Below are positions 41,214 through 49,345 of a stretch of DNA of 64,000 bases, piece after piece (within the stretch, counting starts at the first letter, position 1; every line of letters begins with the position of its first letter). The position numbers were made by a program, and so were the translations under genes. The stretch is from the NCBI RefSeq assembly GCF_010645065.1, contig NZ_JAADZW010000002.1, forward strand, positions 1 to 64,000, given 5' to 3'. The stretch is from Flavobacterium fluviatile (GTDB taxonomy: Bacteria > Bacteroidota > Bacteroidia > Flavobacteriales > Flavobacteriaceae). The notes beneath the pieces are model-generated. The model saw only the letters and a list, made by a program, of their open reading frames with translations. It was not told the origin of the DNA and did no database searches.

Positions 41214-41897
41214 CTAATTGTTTTTAACCGCCTGTTTTTTGTTTAAGTATGTGTAAGGAGTTTTTATATTATTTTCATCTACACTTACTCCTGAAATTAA
41301 AATTCCTTTATCATAATTTTCAGTAAATGTAATTTTACGTGCAGTATCATTTCCCTCCCAGAGTCCTTGCTTTAAACCATTTTTAATAGTTCCTTTCTCT
41401 GTTATAAAGCTATCTGTATTTTCATATTCGCCATTTCCATCCACTACAGTTTGTTCTTTATTTACATTCCAGAAATTAAGGATTAAGGTTTGAACGGTTT
41501 TTGTTTTAGGATTCCAGATATTTTGCCTCTCAAATTTCTTACTTTGGTTTTCATACCAATTGATTTCTTTACCTTCTTTATGATCTTCTTTATAGTTAAT
41601 AACAGCTTCTTTTGCGCCGTTTTTGTAATAATAGATAAATTCTCCGTCTTTTTTAAGGACATCCCTGTCTAAAGTTGCTCCTGTCATTTTCTTTCGCCCG
41701 TTTTTGTAAAAATCAGTAACAACGTAGCGGACACTTTTTTGAGAATAGTTTGTAATCACGCGTGTGTAGCTATAGTTTTCAGGGGTAGCTTCACAATATA
41801 ACGAGTCAAGAAAAAATTTTTTCGAGACCATATTAATTTGTGCAAATAGATTAGCTGAAATTAAAAGAAAGAATAATATGAAATGGCTTTTTTTCAT
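41214..41897 (-). CDS. YwqK/MORN-repeat paralogue lacking the TonB domain
   Basis: A 227-residue exported protein with signal peptide FILFFLLISANLFAQ. It aligns over its whole length with the N-terminal 230 residues of the next gene (both have TLDRDxxKKDG, FWNxxKEQTVxxGNG, KNGxKQGxWEG and an ISGxSxDENN segment) and then ends at KKQAVKNN, exactly where the TonB domain would begin. It is therefore a tandem duplicate without the TonB part. No remnant of the domain was seen in the 100 bp that follow. Confidence 0.78.
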   Translation of the reverse strand: MKKSHFILFFLLISANLFAQINMVSKKFFLDSLYCEATPENYSYTRVITNYSQKSVRYVVTDFYKNGRKKMTGATLDRDVLKKDGEFIYYYKNGAKEAVINYKEDHKEGKEINWYENQSKKFERQNIWNPKTKTVQTLILNFWNVNKEQTVVDGNGEYENTDSFITEKGTIKNGLKQGLWEGNDTARKITFTENYDKGILISGVSVDENNIKTPYTYLNKKQAVKNN

Positions 41898-41930
41898 TCA
41901 GGTCTATTTTTTTATAATCAAATAGGACTT

Positions 41931-42386
41931 CTAGAATAATTTGGCAACTTCCTGATTTACAAATTCTAAAAATCGTTCGTCTGCGTCTGTAAAAGGATTT
42001 ATGACGTGACTGTCAATATCAATTTGCCCAATATTTATTCCGTTTACAAATAAAGGTACAACAATTTCAGATTTTACAGTAAAACTGCAGGCAATATAAT
42101 TATCCTGGGCAGAAACATCCGGTACAACAAAATTGGCATTGCTTTCTGCTACCTGTCCACAAATCCCTTTTCCGAAAGGAATTACAGTATGATCGGTTTC
42201 AGCACCTACATAAGGCCCTAAGTGCAAAGTTTTGTTGTCATGATTGGCAAAATAAAAACCAACCCAGTTATAGTATTCAATATTTTCGTTTAATAACTGA
42301 CAGACAGCCAGTAATTTTTCGTCTCTGGTAGTATTTGCTTCAGCTACAATAGCTGAAATTTTTGGCTGTAATTCCTGAAAAGTCAT
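41931..42386 (-). CDS. GAF-domain free methionine-(R)-sulfoxide reductase
   Basis: A 151-residue single GAF domain of the fRMsr (YebR/MsrC) family, which reduces free methionine-R-sulfoxide. Signatures are YYNWVGFYFAN, FGKGICGQVA (Cys76), DNYIACSFTVKSEIVVPL (Cys100) and IGQIDIDSH. Of the three conserved cysteines in the E. coli protein, the two in GxCG and IAC are present; the first (KIAC in E. coli) is replaced by GAETD. A -7 box TACTTTTG at 42404-42411 and a 15-bp palindrome at 42389-42403 lie before it. Confidence 0.88.
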   Translation of the reverse strand: MTFQELQPKISAIVAEANTTRDEKLLAVCQLLNENIEYYNWVGFYFANHDNKTLHLGPYVGAETDHTVIPFGKGICGQVAESNANFVVPDVSAQDNYIACSFTVKSEIVVPLFVNGINIGQIDIDSHVINPFTDADERFLEFVNQEVAKLF

Positions 42387-42388
42387 GG

Positions 42389-42403
42389 TATAAAAATTTT
42401 ATA
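42389..42403. promoter_or_regulatory. palindrome at the transcription start of the GAF gene
   Basis: TATAAAA-A-TTTTATA is a perfect 7+1+7 palindrome between the minus-strand -7 box (TACTTTTG, 42411-42404) and the ATG at 42386. It would overlap the start of transcription, a position suited to a repressor operator, though AT-rich DNA gives such palindromes by chance. Confidence 0.3.
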
Positions 42404-42436
42404 CAAAAGTATTCAAAGCTGAACTCAAAAAATACA

Positions 42437-42444
42437 TAAATTTG
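42437..42444 (+). promoter_or_regulatory. -7 box of xrtF
   Basis: TAAATTTG fits TAnnTTTG, 13 bp before the TTG start codon at 42458. No TTG at -33 spacing. Confidence 0.4.
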
Positions 42445-42457
42445 AAAAAAAAATCCC

Positions 42458-42994
42458 TTGAAAAAATATTTAGTCCAATTTAAACCGTTCCTTATTTTCA
42501 TAGGGACTTTTTTTGCCACTTATATTTTACTTACTATAATTTATAAAAGTTATCTGAATAGTTTTGGGTCAGATGACATCGACGGAATTACTACTGTTGT
42601 TGGCTCTAATGTATATGGGTTAATGGATGCTTTTAATTGTGATGTCCTGATTCAAAAAAGTTCATCAGGGCCTTATTTAGAAGTCTGGTACAATAAGGAT
42701 TATGTTATTCGAATTGTAGAAGGATGTAATGCAGTAAGTGTAATGATTTTATTTATTTCATTCGTGCTCGCTTTTTCCGGAAAGCTTAAAACGACTGTAT
42801 GGTTTATTTTATCAGGAACTCTTTTTATTTATATTTTAAATGTGGTCAGAATTGCGTTATTAGCGGTTTTGTTATTTCGTTATCCTGAAAAACTGCATCT
42901 TTTGCATGGCGTCTTTTTTCCGTTGATTATTTATGGATTGGTTTTCGTTTTATGGGTTTTCTGGGTGAATAAATTTTCGAAATATGCTAACTAA
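42458..42994 (+). CDS. xrtF: exosortase family protein XrtF
   Basis: A 178-residue inner-membrane cysteine protease-like transpeptidase of the exosortase family. The catalytic Cys is in RIVEGCNAVSVMILF, the Arg in LNVVRIALLAVLLF and the His in LLHGVFFPLIIYG, in the usual order within membrane helices. Length and the short form fit XrtF of flavobacteria. It starts at TTG (42458); no ATG upstream is in frame. The next gene overlaps it by 11 bp and encodes the XrtF-associated protein. No sorting-signal protein was found in the window. Confidence 0.88.
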   Translation: MKKYLVQFKPFLIFIGTFFATYILLTIIYKSYLNSFGSDDIDGITTVVGSNVYGLMDAFNCDVLIQKSSSGPYLEVWYNKDYVIRIVEGCNAVSVMILFISFVLAFSGKLKTTVWFILSGTLFIYILNVVRIALLAVLLFRYPEKLHLLHGVFFPLIIYGLVFVLWVFWVNKFSKYAN

Positions 42995-43430
42995 AGCATT
43001 AGAACATAAAGGTAAAGTACTAATCACAGTAATTGTTGTTTTGTGTTTTGGATTGATTAGGAATTTCGAAAATCAATTGTTCTACGATCCTTTTCTGGTT
43101 TATTTTGAAGCTGATTTCGATGTATTACCATTTCCTCAGGTTGATAATTTTAAGCTTTTTGCAGGACTTTTGTTTCGTTATGCTTTAAATACTGCTTTGT
43201 CATTAGTACTTATTTATGCTTTATTCCGGGACATTGAGGTTTTGAAGTTTACGACATTTTTATACGTGTTTTTTTTAGTGCTTCTTTTGGCAGCTTTTTT
43301 TATCATTCTTGAATTCTATCCCAATGCGAGCTGGCTGCTTTTTTATGTAAGAAGATTTATCATTCAGCCCATATTTGTATTGTTGTTTATACCTGCTTTT
43401 TATTATCAGCAACAGAATCTAAAAAAATAA
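42984..43430 (+). CDS. exosortase F system-associated membrane protein
   Basis: A 148-residue polytopic protein with about four helices, overlapping xrtF by 11 bp. The region FYDPFLVYFEADFDVLPFPQ followed by LFAGLLFRYALNTALSLVLI and ILEFYPNASWLLFYVRRFII is characteristic, to my knowledge, of the partner gene always next to xrtF. Its biochemical role is unknown. The tight overlap implies translational coupling and a joint complex. Confidence 0.82.
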   Translation: MLTKALEHKGKVLITVIVVLCFGLIRNFENQLFYDPFLVYFEADFDVLPFPQVDNFKLFAGLLFRYALNTALSLVLIYALFRDIEVLKFTTFLYVFFLVLLLAAFFIILEFYPNASWLLFYVRRFIIQPIFVLLFIPAFYYQQQNLKK

Positions 43431-43463
43431 CATTTTATTAAATTTTTTTAAATTCATTTTGGA

Positions 43464-43471
43464 TAATTTTG
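43464..43471 (+). promoter_or_regulatory. -7 box four bases before the HYC_CC_PP start codon
   Basis: TAATTTTG is followed by CACT and the ATG at 43476. Transcription would begin at or within two bases of the start codon. Confidence 0.45.
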
Positions 43472-43475
43472 CACT

Positions 43476-43868
43476 ATGAATTTAAAGAAGTGCACAGGAG
43501 TATTTTTAGCGTTCCTATTGCTGATTTCCAGCATTGGATTTGCTTTTGATGTGCATTATTGCGGAGGAAAAATTGCTTCGGTTTCATTAAGTTCTTCAGT
43601 TTCCCCTGAAAAAAAATGTTGTGGAATTAAAGAAAAAAAATCTTCCTGTTGTAAAGACAAGGTAGTTAAATTTGAAAAAAAATCAGATGATGCTACTTTT
43701 AAGGTTTTCTTTTTTCAGATTGCTTTTCCGGCACTAGTTCAGGAGTTTAAACCGCTTGCCTTTTTATCAGTTCCAAATTTTAAAAGCAAAGAAGTCATCT
43801 CGTATTATTCTGATGCGAATGCTCCTCCCTTATATCAACTCTATCATCAATATATTTTTTACGCCTGA
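43476..43868 (+). CDS. HYC_CC_PP family protein
   Basis: A 130-residue exported or membrane-anchored small protein with the three motifs that name the family: HYCGGK (27-32), KKCCGIKEKKSSCCKDK (Cys pairs at 48-49 and 58-59), and NAPPLYQ near the C-terminus. An N-terminal hydrophobic segment (VFLAFLLLISSIGFAF) is a signal. The paired cysteines suggest binding of soft metals. It precedes a TonB receptor with a CC motif and an HMA protein in the same direction, so a copper or similar metal module is inferred; no biochemical function is known to me. Confidence 0.85.
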   Translation: MNLKKCTGVFLAFLLLISSIGFAFDVHYCGGKIASVSLSSSVSPEKKCCGIKEKKSSCCKDKVVKFEKKSDDATFKVFFFQIAFPALVQEFKPLAFLSVPNFKSKEVISYYSDANAPPLYQLYHQYIFYA

Positions 43869-43983
43869 TTTTAATGTTTAACATCAAGCCATTTGTGGTT
43901 TGTACTTATACTGTTGTGATCTTTCTCCTTAACATGGAAGAAATTTAAAAGACAGTTTCACATTAACATTAAAATCATTTTTT

Positions 43984-45990
43984 ATGCAAAAAAATATCCT
44001 GCTTTTTATGGTGTTTTTGCTTTCTGTTTCTGTGTTTTCGCAAGAAGATTTGGAGGAAGTAAAAGTCACTAAAAAGCAAAAATCACTTAAAAAATCCTAT
44101 ACGGTTACTGCTAATACAACTGTTATTACCAGTAAGGAATTACTCAAAGCGGCCTGCTGTAATCTGGCAGAAAGTTTTGAAACAAATCCGTCAATCGATG
44201 TCAATTTCTCTGATGCCTTGACGGGAACCAAACAAATAAAAATGCTGGGTTTAACGAGTCCATATCTTATGATTACTGAGGAAAATATACCTTCGGTTCG
44301 TGGAGCTTCTCAGGCGTACGGATTGTCTTTTACACCCGGAACCTGGATCGAAAGTGTGCAGATTACTAAAGGTGCAGGAAGCGTAATTAACGGATACGAA
44401 AGCATTTCAGGACAAATAAACACAGAACTTTTAAAGCCGTTAAATGACATTCCGTTTTTTCTGAATGCTTATGGCTCTACCGATGCGCGTTTTGAATTGA
44501 ACACCCATTTCAATAAAAAATTATCTGACAAATGGGCAACAAGTTTGTTTCTGCACGGAAATACGCGCGTGGCTAAAAACGACATGAATGATGACGGATT
44601 CTTAGATAATCCGTTAGGAAAACAGATTAATATCCTGAATAGATATCAATATTATAACCCGGAAAGCGGCTTAGTAAGTTTTATCAATTTCAGGTATATG
44701 AATGACAAAAAACAAACCGGTGAAGTAGATTTTGATAAAGATACCGATCGCGGAACAACGAATCAATGGGGATCAGAAATTAATACGGAACGTTTTGATG
44801 TATCGACAAAAATTGGTTACGTTTTTAAAGATATGCCTTATCAAAGCATTGGTTTTCAAAATGCTTTTAACAGTCATAAACAAGAGTCGTATTTTGGTTT
44901 AAACCAATACGATATTAAACAGAATAGTTTTTATTCGAATTTGATTTTCAATTCGATTATCAATAATACGATGCATAAATTTACAGCTGGTCTGAATTTT
45001 ACTTACGATCAATATCAGGAATTTGTAAATGCAACTGATTATAGCCGGATTGATAATTCGGTTGGTGCATTTTTTGAATACACCTACGATAATACCGATA
45101 ATTTTAGTTTGATCTTGGGCGGGAGAGTCGATAATCATAACCGTTTAGGGTTTTTCATAACACCCCGACTGCATATGAGATACAATCCATGGAAAGACGG
45201 AGTAATTCGGTTTTCTGCAGGAAGAGGGAAAAGATCTGCCAATATTTTTGCAGAGAATCAACAGCTTTTTGCCAGTTCGAGAACTTTTTCAATATTAGAT
45301 AACAGTGGAAAAATTTACGGATTAAATCCTGAAATTGCATGGAATTATGGGATGAGTTTTTCTCAGAAATTTAAACTCTTCAGTAAAAATGCCGAAGCAG
45401 GTTTTGATATTTACAGAACCGATTTTCAAAATCAGGCCGTTGTCGATTTGATGGAAAGTCCGCAGGAAGTTTTGTTTTATAATTTAAAAGGAAACTCATT
45501 CGCAAATAGTTTACAGTTAGAGTTTAATTATGAGTTGATCCATAATCTGAATTTAAGAACGGCCTACAAATACTATGATATTCAAACAGATTATTTAAGA
45601 GGAACTTTCCAGAGGCCATTGCAGGCAAAACATCGTTTCCTGGGAAATCTTGAATTTGAAACCCAATTAAATGATGATAAACAGTGGAAATTTGATTATA
45701 CCTTTAACTGGTCCGGAAAACAGCAATTGCCTTATACAGCATCAAATCCTGAAGCCGACCGGTTTCCTGAGTTTTCACCTTCCTATGCTGTTATGAATAT
45801 TCAGGTAACCAGAGTTTTTTCTTCAGTATTTGAAGTATATGCAGGAGGGGAAAATATTGGAAATTACAAACAGGAAAAAGCAATTTTAGGAGCAGATGAT
45901 CCGTTTGGTGCGAACTTTGATGCTTCTATAGCCTATGCACCAATCTTTGGACAAATGTACTACGCAGGACTGCGATTTAAAATAAAATAA
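43984..45990 (+). CDS. TonB-dependent receptor of a probable metal module
   Basis: A 668-residue outer-membrane receptor. A signal peptide (LLSVSVFSQ) is followed directly by a TonB box and plug (about 40-150); there is no carboxypeptidase-like domain, unlike the receptor at 7363. The plug holds LLKAACCNLAESFETNPSID with Cys58-Cys59, a feature I associate with receptors next to HYC_CC_PP genes. The barrel ends in AGLRFKIK. It lies 115 bp after HYC_CC_PP and 48 bp before the HMA gene. Copper or another soft metal is the likely substrate by context; a siderophore cannot be excluded. Confidence 0.88.
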   Translation: MQKNILLFMVFLLSVSVFSQEDLEEVKVTKKQKSLKKSYTVTANTTVITSKELLKAACCNLAESFETNPSIDVNFSDALTGTKQIKMLGLTSPYLMITEENIPSVRGASQAYGLSFTPGTWIESVQITKGAGSVINGYESISGQINTELLKPLNDIPFFLNAYGSTDARFELNTHFNKKLSDKWATSLFLHGNTRVAKNDMNDDGFLDNPLGKQINILNRYQYYNPESGLVSFINFRYMNDKKQTGEVDFDKDTDRGTTNQWGSEINTERFDVSTKIGYVFKDMPYQSIGFQNAFNSHKQESYFGLNQYDIKQNSFYSNLIFNSIINNTMHKFTAGLNFTYDQYQEFVNATDYSRIDNSVGAFFEYTYDNTDNFSLILGGRVDNHNRLGFFITPRLHMRYNPWKDGVIRFSAGRGKRSANIFAENQQLFASSRTFSILDNSGKIYGLNPEIAWNYGMSFSQKFKLFSKNAEAGFDIYRTDFQNQAVVDLMESPQEVLFYNLKGNSFANSLQLEFNYELIHNLNLRTAYKYYDIQTDYLRGTFQRPLQAKHRFLGNLEFETQLNDDKQWKFDYTFNWSGKQQLPYTASNPEADRFPEFSPSYAVMNIQVTRVFSSVFEVYAGGENIGNYKQEKAILGADDPFGANFDASIAYAPIFGQMYYAGLRFKIK

Positions 45991-46038
45991 ATTACCAATT
46001 TCAAAAATCAATTTCAATAACAATAAATAATTTATAAA

Positions 46039-46380
46039 ATGAAAAATTTAATTTTAATTGCAATAGTAACTTTTTTAGGATTTTCGGCTCAGGCGCAGAC
46101 TAAAAAAAATAAGAATTTAAAATACACTACTGAAGTAAATGGCAATTGCGAGCAATGTAAAAAACGCATCGAAAAAGCCGCTTTTGGTGTTCCGGGTGTA
46201 AAGACTGCCAATTGGGACATTAGTTCACACCAGCTCACAGTAATTTTAAATGAAGAAAAATCATCAACTGCTGATTTAAATAAAGCGGTTGCTAAGGCAG
46301 GCCATGACACTAAAGAAGTAAGAGCAACTCAGCAGGATTATGATAATTTGCATAGTTGCTGCAAGTACGAAAGAGAATAA
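46039..46380 (+). CDS. exported HMA-domain metal-binding protein
   Basis: A 113-residue protein with a signal peptide (FLGFSAQAQ) and a ferredoxin-like HMA domain. The metal site is GNCEQCKKRIEKA (Cys37, Cys40), followed by GVPGVKTANWDISSHQLTV as in Atx1/CopZ. A further Cys pair is in LHSCCKYERE at the C-terminus. Unlike CopZ it is exported, so it probably shuttles metal in the periplasm to or from the receptor encoded just upstream. It ends at a strong terminator, closing the module. Confidence 0.9.
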   Translation: MKNLILIAIVTFLGFSAQAQTKKNKNLKYTTEVNGNCEQCKKRIEKAAFGVPGVKTANWDISSHQLTVILNEEKSSTADLNKAVAKAGHDTKEVRATQQDYDNLHSCCKYERE

Positions 46381-46383
46381 TCA

Positions 46384-46418
46384 GAAGCCCGGGTTTTTAA
46401 AAAAGCCCGGGCTTTTTT
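46384..46418 (+). terminator. terminator of the metal module
   Basis: AAGCCCGGG and CCCGGGCTT form a GC-rich stem around an AT loop, followed by T6. Confidence 0.85.
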
Positions 46419-46511
46419 AATAGTTAATTTATCTTTAAAATACTGCATTTTATTGTGGTTAAATTAATTTATTGTTACTTTCACCAACTAATAAATGTAA
46501 CCAAACCTGAT

Positions 46512-47192
46512 ATGAATAATTTTGACTGGACTCAATTAATAAACCCTGAATTTTACATCACATTAAGCATTGGAGGTTTTCAGATTGGTTTATTTATTGT
46601 TTTGTTTATCGTTTTTGCTGAGACAGGACTTTTTGCCGGCTTCTTTCTGCCAGGAGACAGCTTGTTGTTTTTAGCGGGAATCTACAGTCGGGAATTGATT
46701 GAGAATATGGCTTATATTCCAAATGATTTTTTAAACGTCTTTTTACTGGCATTTATGGTAGCTGTAATGGGAGTTTTAGGAAATATGACCGGATATTGGT
46801 TTGGTGCCAAAAGCGGATATTATTTATTCAAAAAAGAAGATAGCTTTTGGTTTAAAAAGAAATACCTCTTACAATCGAAGGATTTCTTCGAAAAGTATGG
46901 AGGTAAGGCTATTATTTATGCAAGATTTTTACCAATTTTCAGAACTTTCGCTCCAATTATTGCAGGTATAGTTTCTATGGATAAAAAGAAATTTATGTTT
47001 TATAATATTCTGAGCTCTTTTCTATGGTCTTTCATATTGATTTTCGCAGGGCACTACTTATATGGAGTGTTTTTAAAACAAGGAATCGACCTCAAACATC
47101 ATATCGAATATATCATTATAATCATTGTGATTATTTCTACATTCCCTGTTTTGCTGAAACTTTTAAAGAAAAGACCAATCGAAAAAATCTAA
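46512..47192 (+). CDS. DedA-family membrane protein
   Basis: A 226-residue membrane protein of the DedA/SNARE-associated family, which flips or moves lipids such as undecaprenyl phosphate. Signatures are FAETGLFAGFFLPGDSLLF, GNMTGYWFGAKSG, FFEKYGGKAIIYARFLPIFR with the conserved Arg residues, and TFAPIIAGIVSMDKKKF. The frame is open 19 codons further upstream, but MNNFDWTQLINPEFYITL at 46512 is the natural start. It converges with the DUF937-like gene 18 bp away. Confidence 0.9.
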   Translation: MNNFDWTQLINPEFYITLSIGGFQIGLFIVLFIVFAETGLFAGFFLPGDSLLFLAGIYSRELIENMAYIPNDFLNVFLLAFMVAVMGVLGNMTGYWFGAKSGYYLFKKEDSFWFKKKYLLQSKDFFEKYGGKAIIYARFLPIFRTFAPIIAGIVSMDKKKFMFYNILSSFLWSFILIFAGHYLYGVFLKQGIDLKHHIEYIIIIIVIISTFPVLLKLLKKRPIEKI

Positions 47193-47210
47193 TTTTTAAA
47201 TTAATAAAAA

Positions 47211-47798
47211 TTAGATGTTTCCAAAAAGATTAAAAATAGATCTTGCAAAACGCGAATTATTTTTCTCTTCCACAGTTTCATAACAGGAGAAGCCTAAAAT
47301 AATTTTAATTCCCGGAGGTATGCTGTTCAGGATGTCCCTTTTCTGTTCATCCAGAAGCAATTTTAAACTTGAGGTTACTTCAGCATTGTACTTTAAGTAA
47401 GAAAGAATAAGCAATGTGGAAAAATTTAAAACCTCACGTGCTGTCTCACTTTTAATGCCAACTTCATTGGAAATCATTTCGGTAATTCTGGCTTTTTTAC
47501 TGGAGAAAATCTGTTCTAAAAACCGATTTCCTTCTAATTTGTAATTGTCGTCCACAGATAAAATCCGTGAAGAAGCGAAATCAATTTCTTTGTAAAATGC
47601 AGAGTCTGGAAGCAGCTCAGTCATTTCTTCTAAATTTTTCTCATCAAAATTGTTATAACATCCCATTAAAACAGTTCCTAACGAAACATCAATTGCCTTA
47701 ATTAGTAAGGCATCATTTTCGAAATAGAATTTGTTTAATTTTGAGATAACATTAGACGAGATAAAACGGCGTAGTTCAATTTGTAGATTTGGGGTCAT
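47211..47798 (-). CDS. DUF937-like protein
   Basis: A 195-residue, mostly helical protein without signal peptide. The AIDVSLGTVLMGCYNNFDEK and SNEVGIKSETAREVLNFSTL segments resemble the repeated helical units of DUF937 (YidB-like) proteins, where the first part is usually followed by an OmpA domain; none is present here. Assignment is moderate. Upstream lie 277 bp of very AT-rich DNA without a clear promoter. Confidence 0.6.
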   Translation of the reverse strand: MTPNLQIELRRFISSNVISKLNKFYFENDALLIKAIDVSLGTVLMGCYNNFDEKNLEEMTELLPDSAFYKEIDFASSRILSVDDNYKLEGNRFLEQIFSSKKARITEMISNEVGIKSETAREVLNFSTLLILSYLKYNAEVTSSLKLLLDEQKRDILNSIPPGIKIILGFSCYETVEEKNNSRFARSIFNLFGNI

Positions 47799-48075
47799 AA
47801 TTGGTACTAGATTAATTAATAATTGCTGTCAATAAACCGATTAAATGTGGTATTTTGTCGTTTATTGTGATAAAAATATAAAAAAAATTAACATATCCAA
47901 AAAATAAGTTAAATATATTGTTTTAACTTTTTTGCAATTTAATTAACAAATATCCGTTGTATCACTAAATATCATACTTAGTTATCAAAATAAAGTGATA
48001 ATTATTTAAAAATATTTTTAATTTTTACTTAACAAGTTTTAAAATATAAGAAAAAACCTAAGAACAATTTTGCAT

Positions 48076-48588
48076 TTAAAAAAGTAAACTGCTGTTTTGA
48101 AAGATTATGGTAAGAAATATTCCCAGGTAAATCATGCACATTAAAAAATTGATAAAACCGGAAGCTAAAAAACCAATTAGTGAGCCGGTAGCTGCCTTGA
48201 AAGCTCTTTTATGATCTTTTGAGTCATATAACATTTCTCCTATAAAAGCTCCTGCAAACGGCCCTATAATTATTCCAAATGGGATTGGAGCGAGGATGCC
48301 AACTACTAAACCGATATTAGTACCCCAGATTCCGTATGAACTTCCGCCAAATCGTTTTGTTCCTTTTGCCGGAATCGTATAGTCTAAAATCGTGATAATA
48401 ATCATGATTATAAAAGTAATCCCCAAAACCCAGTAATTATTTTCGACAGCCTTAGTTAAATAAAGTAATAGCAGACCAACCCAACAACTTGACAAGCCAG
48501 GTAAAACCGGCAAAAAACTCCCCATGATTCCTATAATCATGCATATAAAACCAAGTAAAACTAATAATAGATCCATACTAAAAGCCAT
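48076..48588 (-). CDS. DUF456 family membrane protein
   Basis: A 170-residue membrane protein with about four helices. The conserved start LLVLLGFICMIIGIMGSFLP (VLPG next) and the glycine-rich GIIIGPFAGAFIGEMLYD and AAFKAATGSLIGFLASGF-like segment fit DUF456. Function is unknown. Starts at the ATG at 48588 or the Met four codons later are both possible. It lies in an AT-rich stretch and is probably monocistronic. Confidence 0.85.
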   Translation of the reverse strand: MAFSMDLLLVLLGFICMIIGIMGSFLPVLPGLSSCWVGLLLLYLTKAVENNYWVLGITFIIMIIITILDYTIPAKGTKRFGGSSYGIWGTNIGLVVGILAPIPFGIIIGPFAGAFIGEMLYDSKDHKRAFKAATGSLIGFLASGFINFLMCMIYLGIFLTIIFQNSSLLF

Positions 48589-48745
48589 TGCAATTTTGAT
48601 TGTAAATTTATACTAATCATTTAAACATCATTTATAAAGTAATAGAAAAATGCTTCATAATTTCTTTGTAAAAGAATTTACAATACAAGCTTACCAAAAA
48701 AAATAATCGTATTTTTACATTAGTAGTCAAATCAACATCAAAATC

Positions 48746-49240
48746 TTGAAGCCTTTTTTCCTTTTTTTAGTTTTTATATTTTTTAATTCTTGTCAATATT
48801 TTGAGAAGCAGGTACCTTCTGAAAAAGAATTGCTTCAAAAAGAATTAAAATCAATCAACTGGAAAGAAGTTGATGAATATCCCTCTGTGGCCGAATGCGA
48901 GAAAATCAACGACAAAAGTCAGCGTCAGCAATGTTTTTTCGAAATCATGTCGCGGCTTGTTCAGGAAAAACTGGATATAGATACACTTTCCATTTTATAT
49001 CCTGAATTAGATACCATAGAAGTTAAAGTAACTGTTTTTCCAAATGCTGCTTTAGAATTCGAACCACGATTTCCTAAAGATTCGGTGACTTATGATACTA
49101 TAAAAATCGACAGTATCCTCCGGGCCCGATTAATTGATTTTCCAAAAGTAAACCCAGCCATAAAACGAGGGATCCCGGTAAAATCACAATTTATTTTGCC
49201 TGTAATTCTTAAGGAAAAAGTAGTAGAACACAATCATTAG
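48746..49240 (+). CDS. lipoprotein with TonB-domain-like C-terminus
   Basis: A 164-residue lipoprotein. It starts at TTG (48746), since no in-frame ATG precedes the signal peptide; the lipobox is FFNSC (Cys16). The C-terminal segment FPKVNPAIKRGIPVKSQFIL followed by PVILKE resembles the last strands of a TonB C-terminal domain, but the similarity is short. A pair of cysteines (AECEK, RQQCFF) suggests a disulfide. No family is firmly recognised. It is followed by dispersed repeat copy C. Confidence 0.65.
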   Translation: MKPFFLFLVFIFFNSCQYFEKQVPSEKELLQKELKSINWKEVDEYPSVAECEKINDKSQRQQCFFEIMSRLVQEKLDIDTLSILYPELDTIEVKVTVFPNAALEFEPRFPKDSVTYDTIKIDSILRARLIDFPKVNPAIKRGIPVKSQFILPVILKEKVVEHNH

Positions 49241-49247
49241 TAATTAG

Positions 49248-49327
49248 GAGCTGTGTCCTGCTCTTCGCTGTATCTTTTTATTTTTAAAGAAAAAATAAAA
49301 AGGATGCCGCTTCGATCAGGGCTAGGC
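49248..49327. repeat. dispersed hairpin repeat, copy C
   Basis: GCTGTGTCCTGC, CGCTGTATCTTTT, central stem TATTTTT/AAAAATA with loop AAAGA, AAAAGGATGCCGCTTCGATC, GGGCT. Flanks match copies A and B; the stem is A/T only yet still pairs. It lies between two convergent genes. Confidence 0.7.
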
Positions 49328-49345
49328 ATTTAGACTCAGCATAAA

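Noticed and set aside
42458-43430. Idea that the XrtF region is a complete sortase-polysaccharide locus
   Set aside because: No polysaccharide synthesis genes or sorting-signal proteins are adjacent; only the enzyme and its partner gene are present.
46455-46511. Extended start of the DedA gene
   Set aside because: The extra residues have no counterpart in the family and come from AT-rich upstream DNA; the ATG at 46512 fits the family start.
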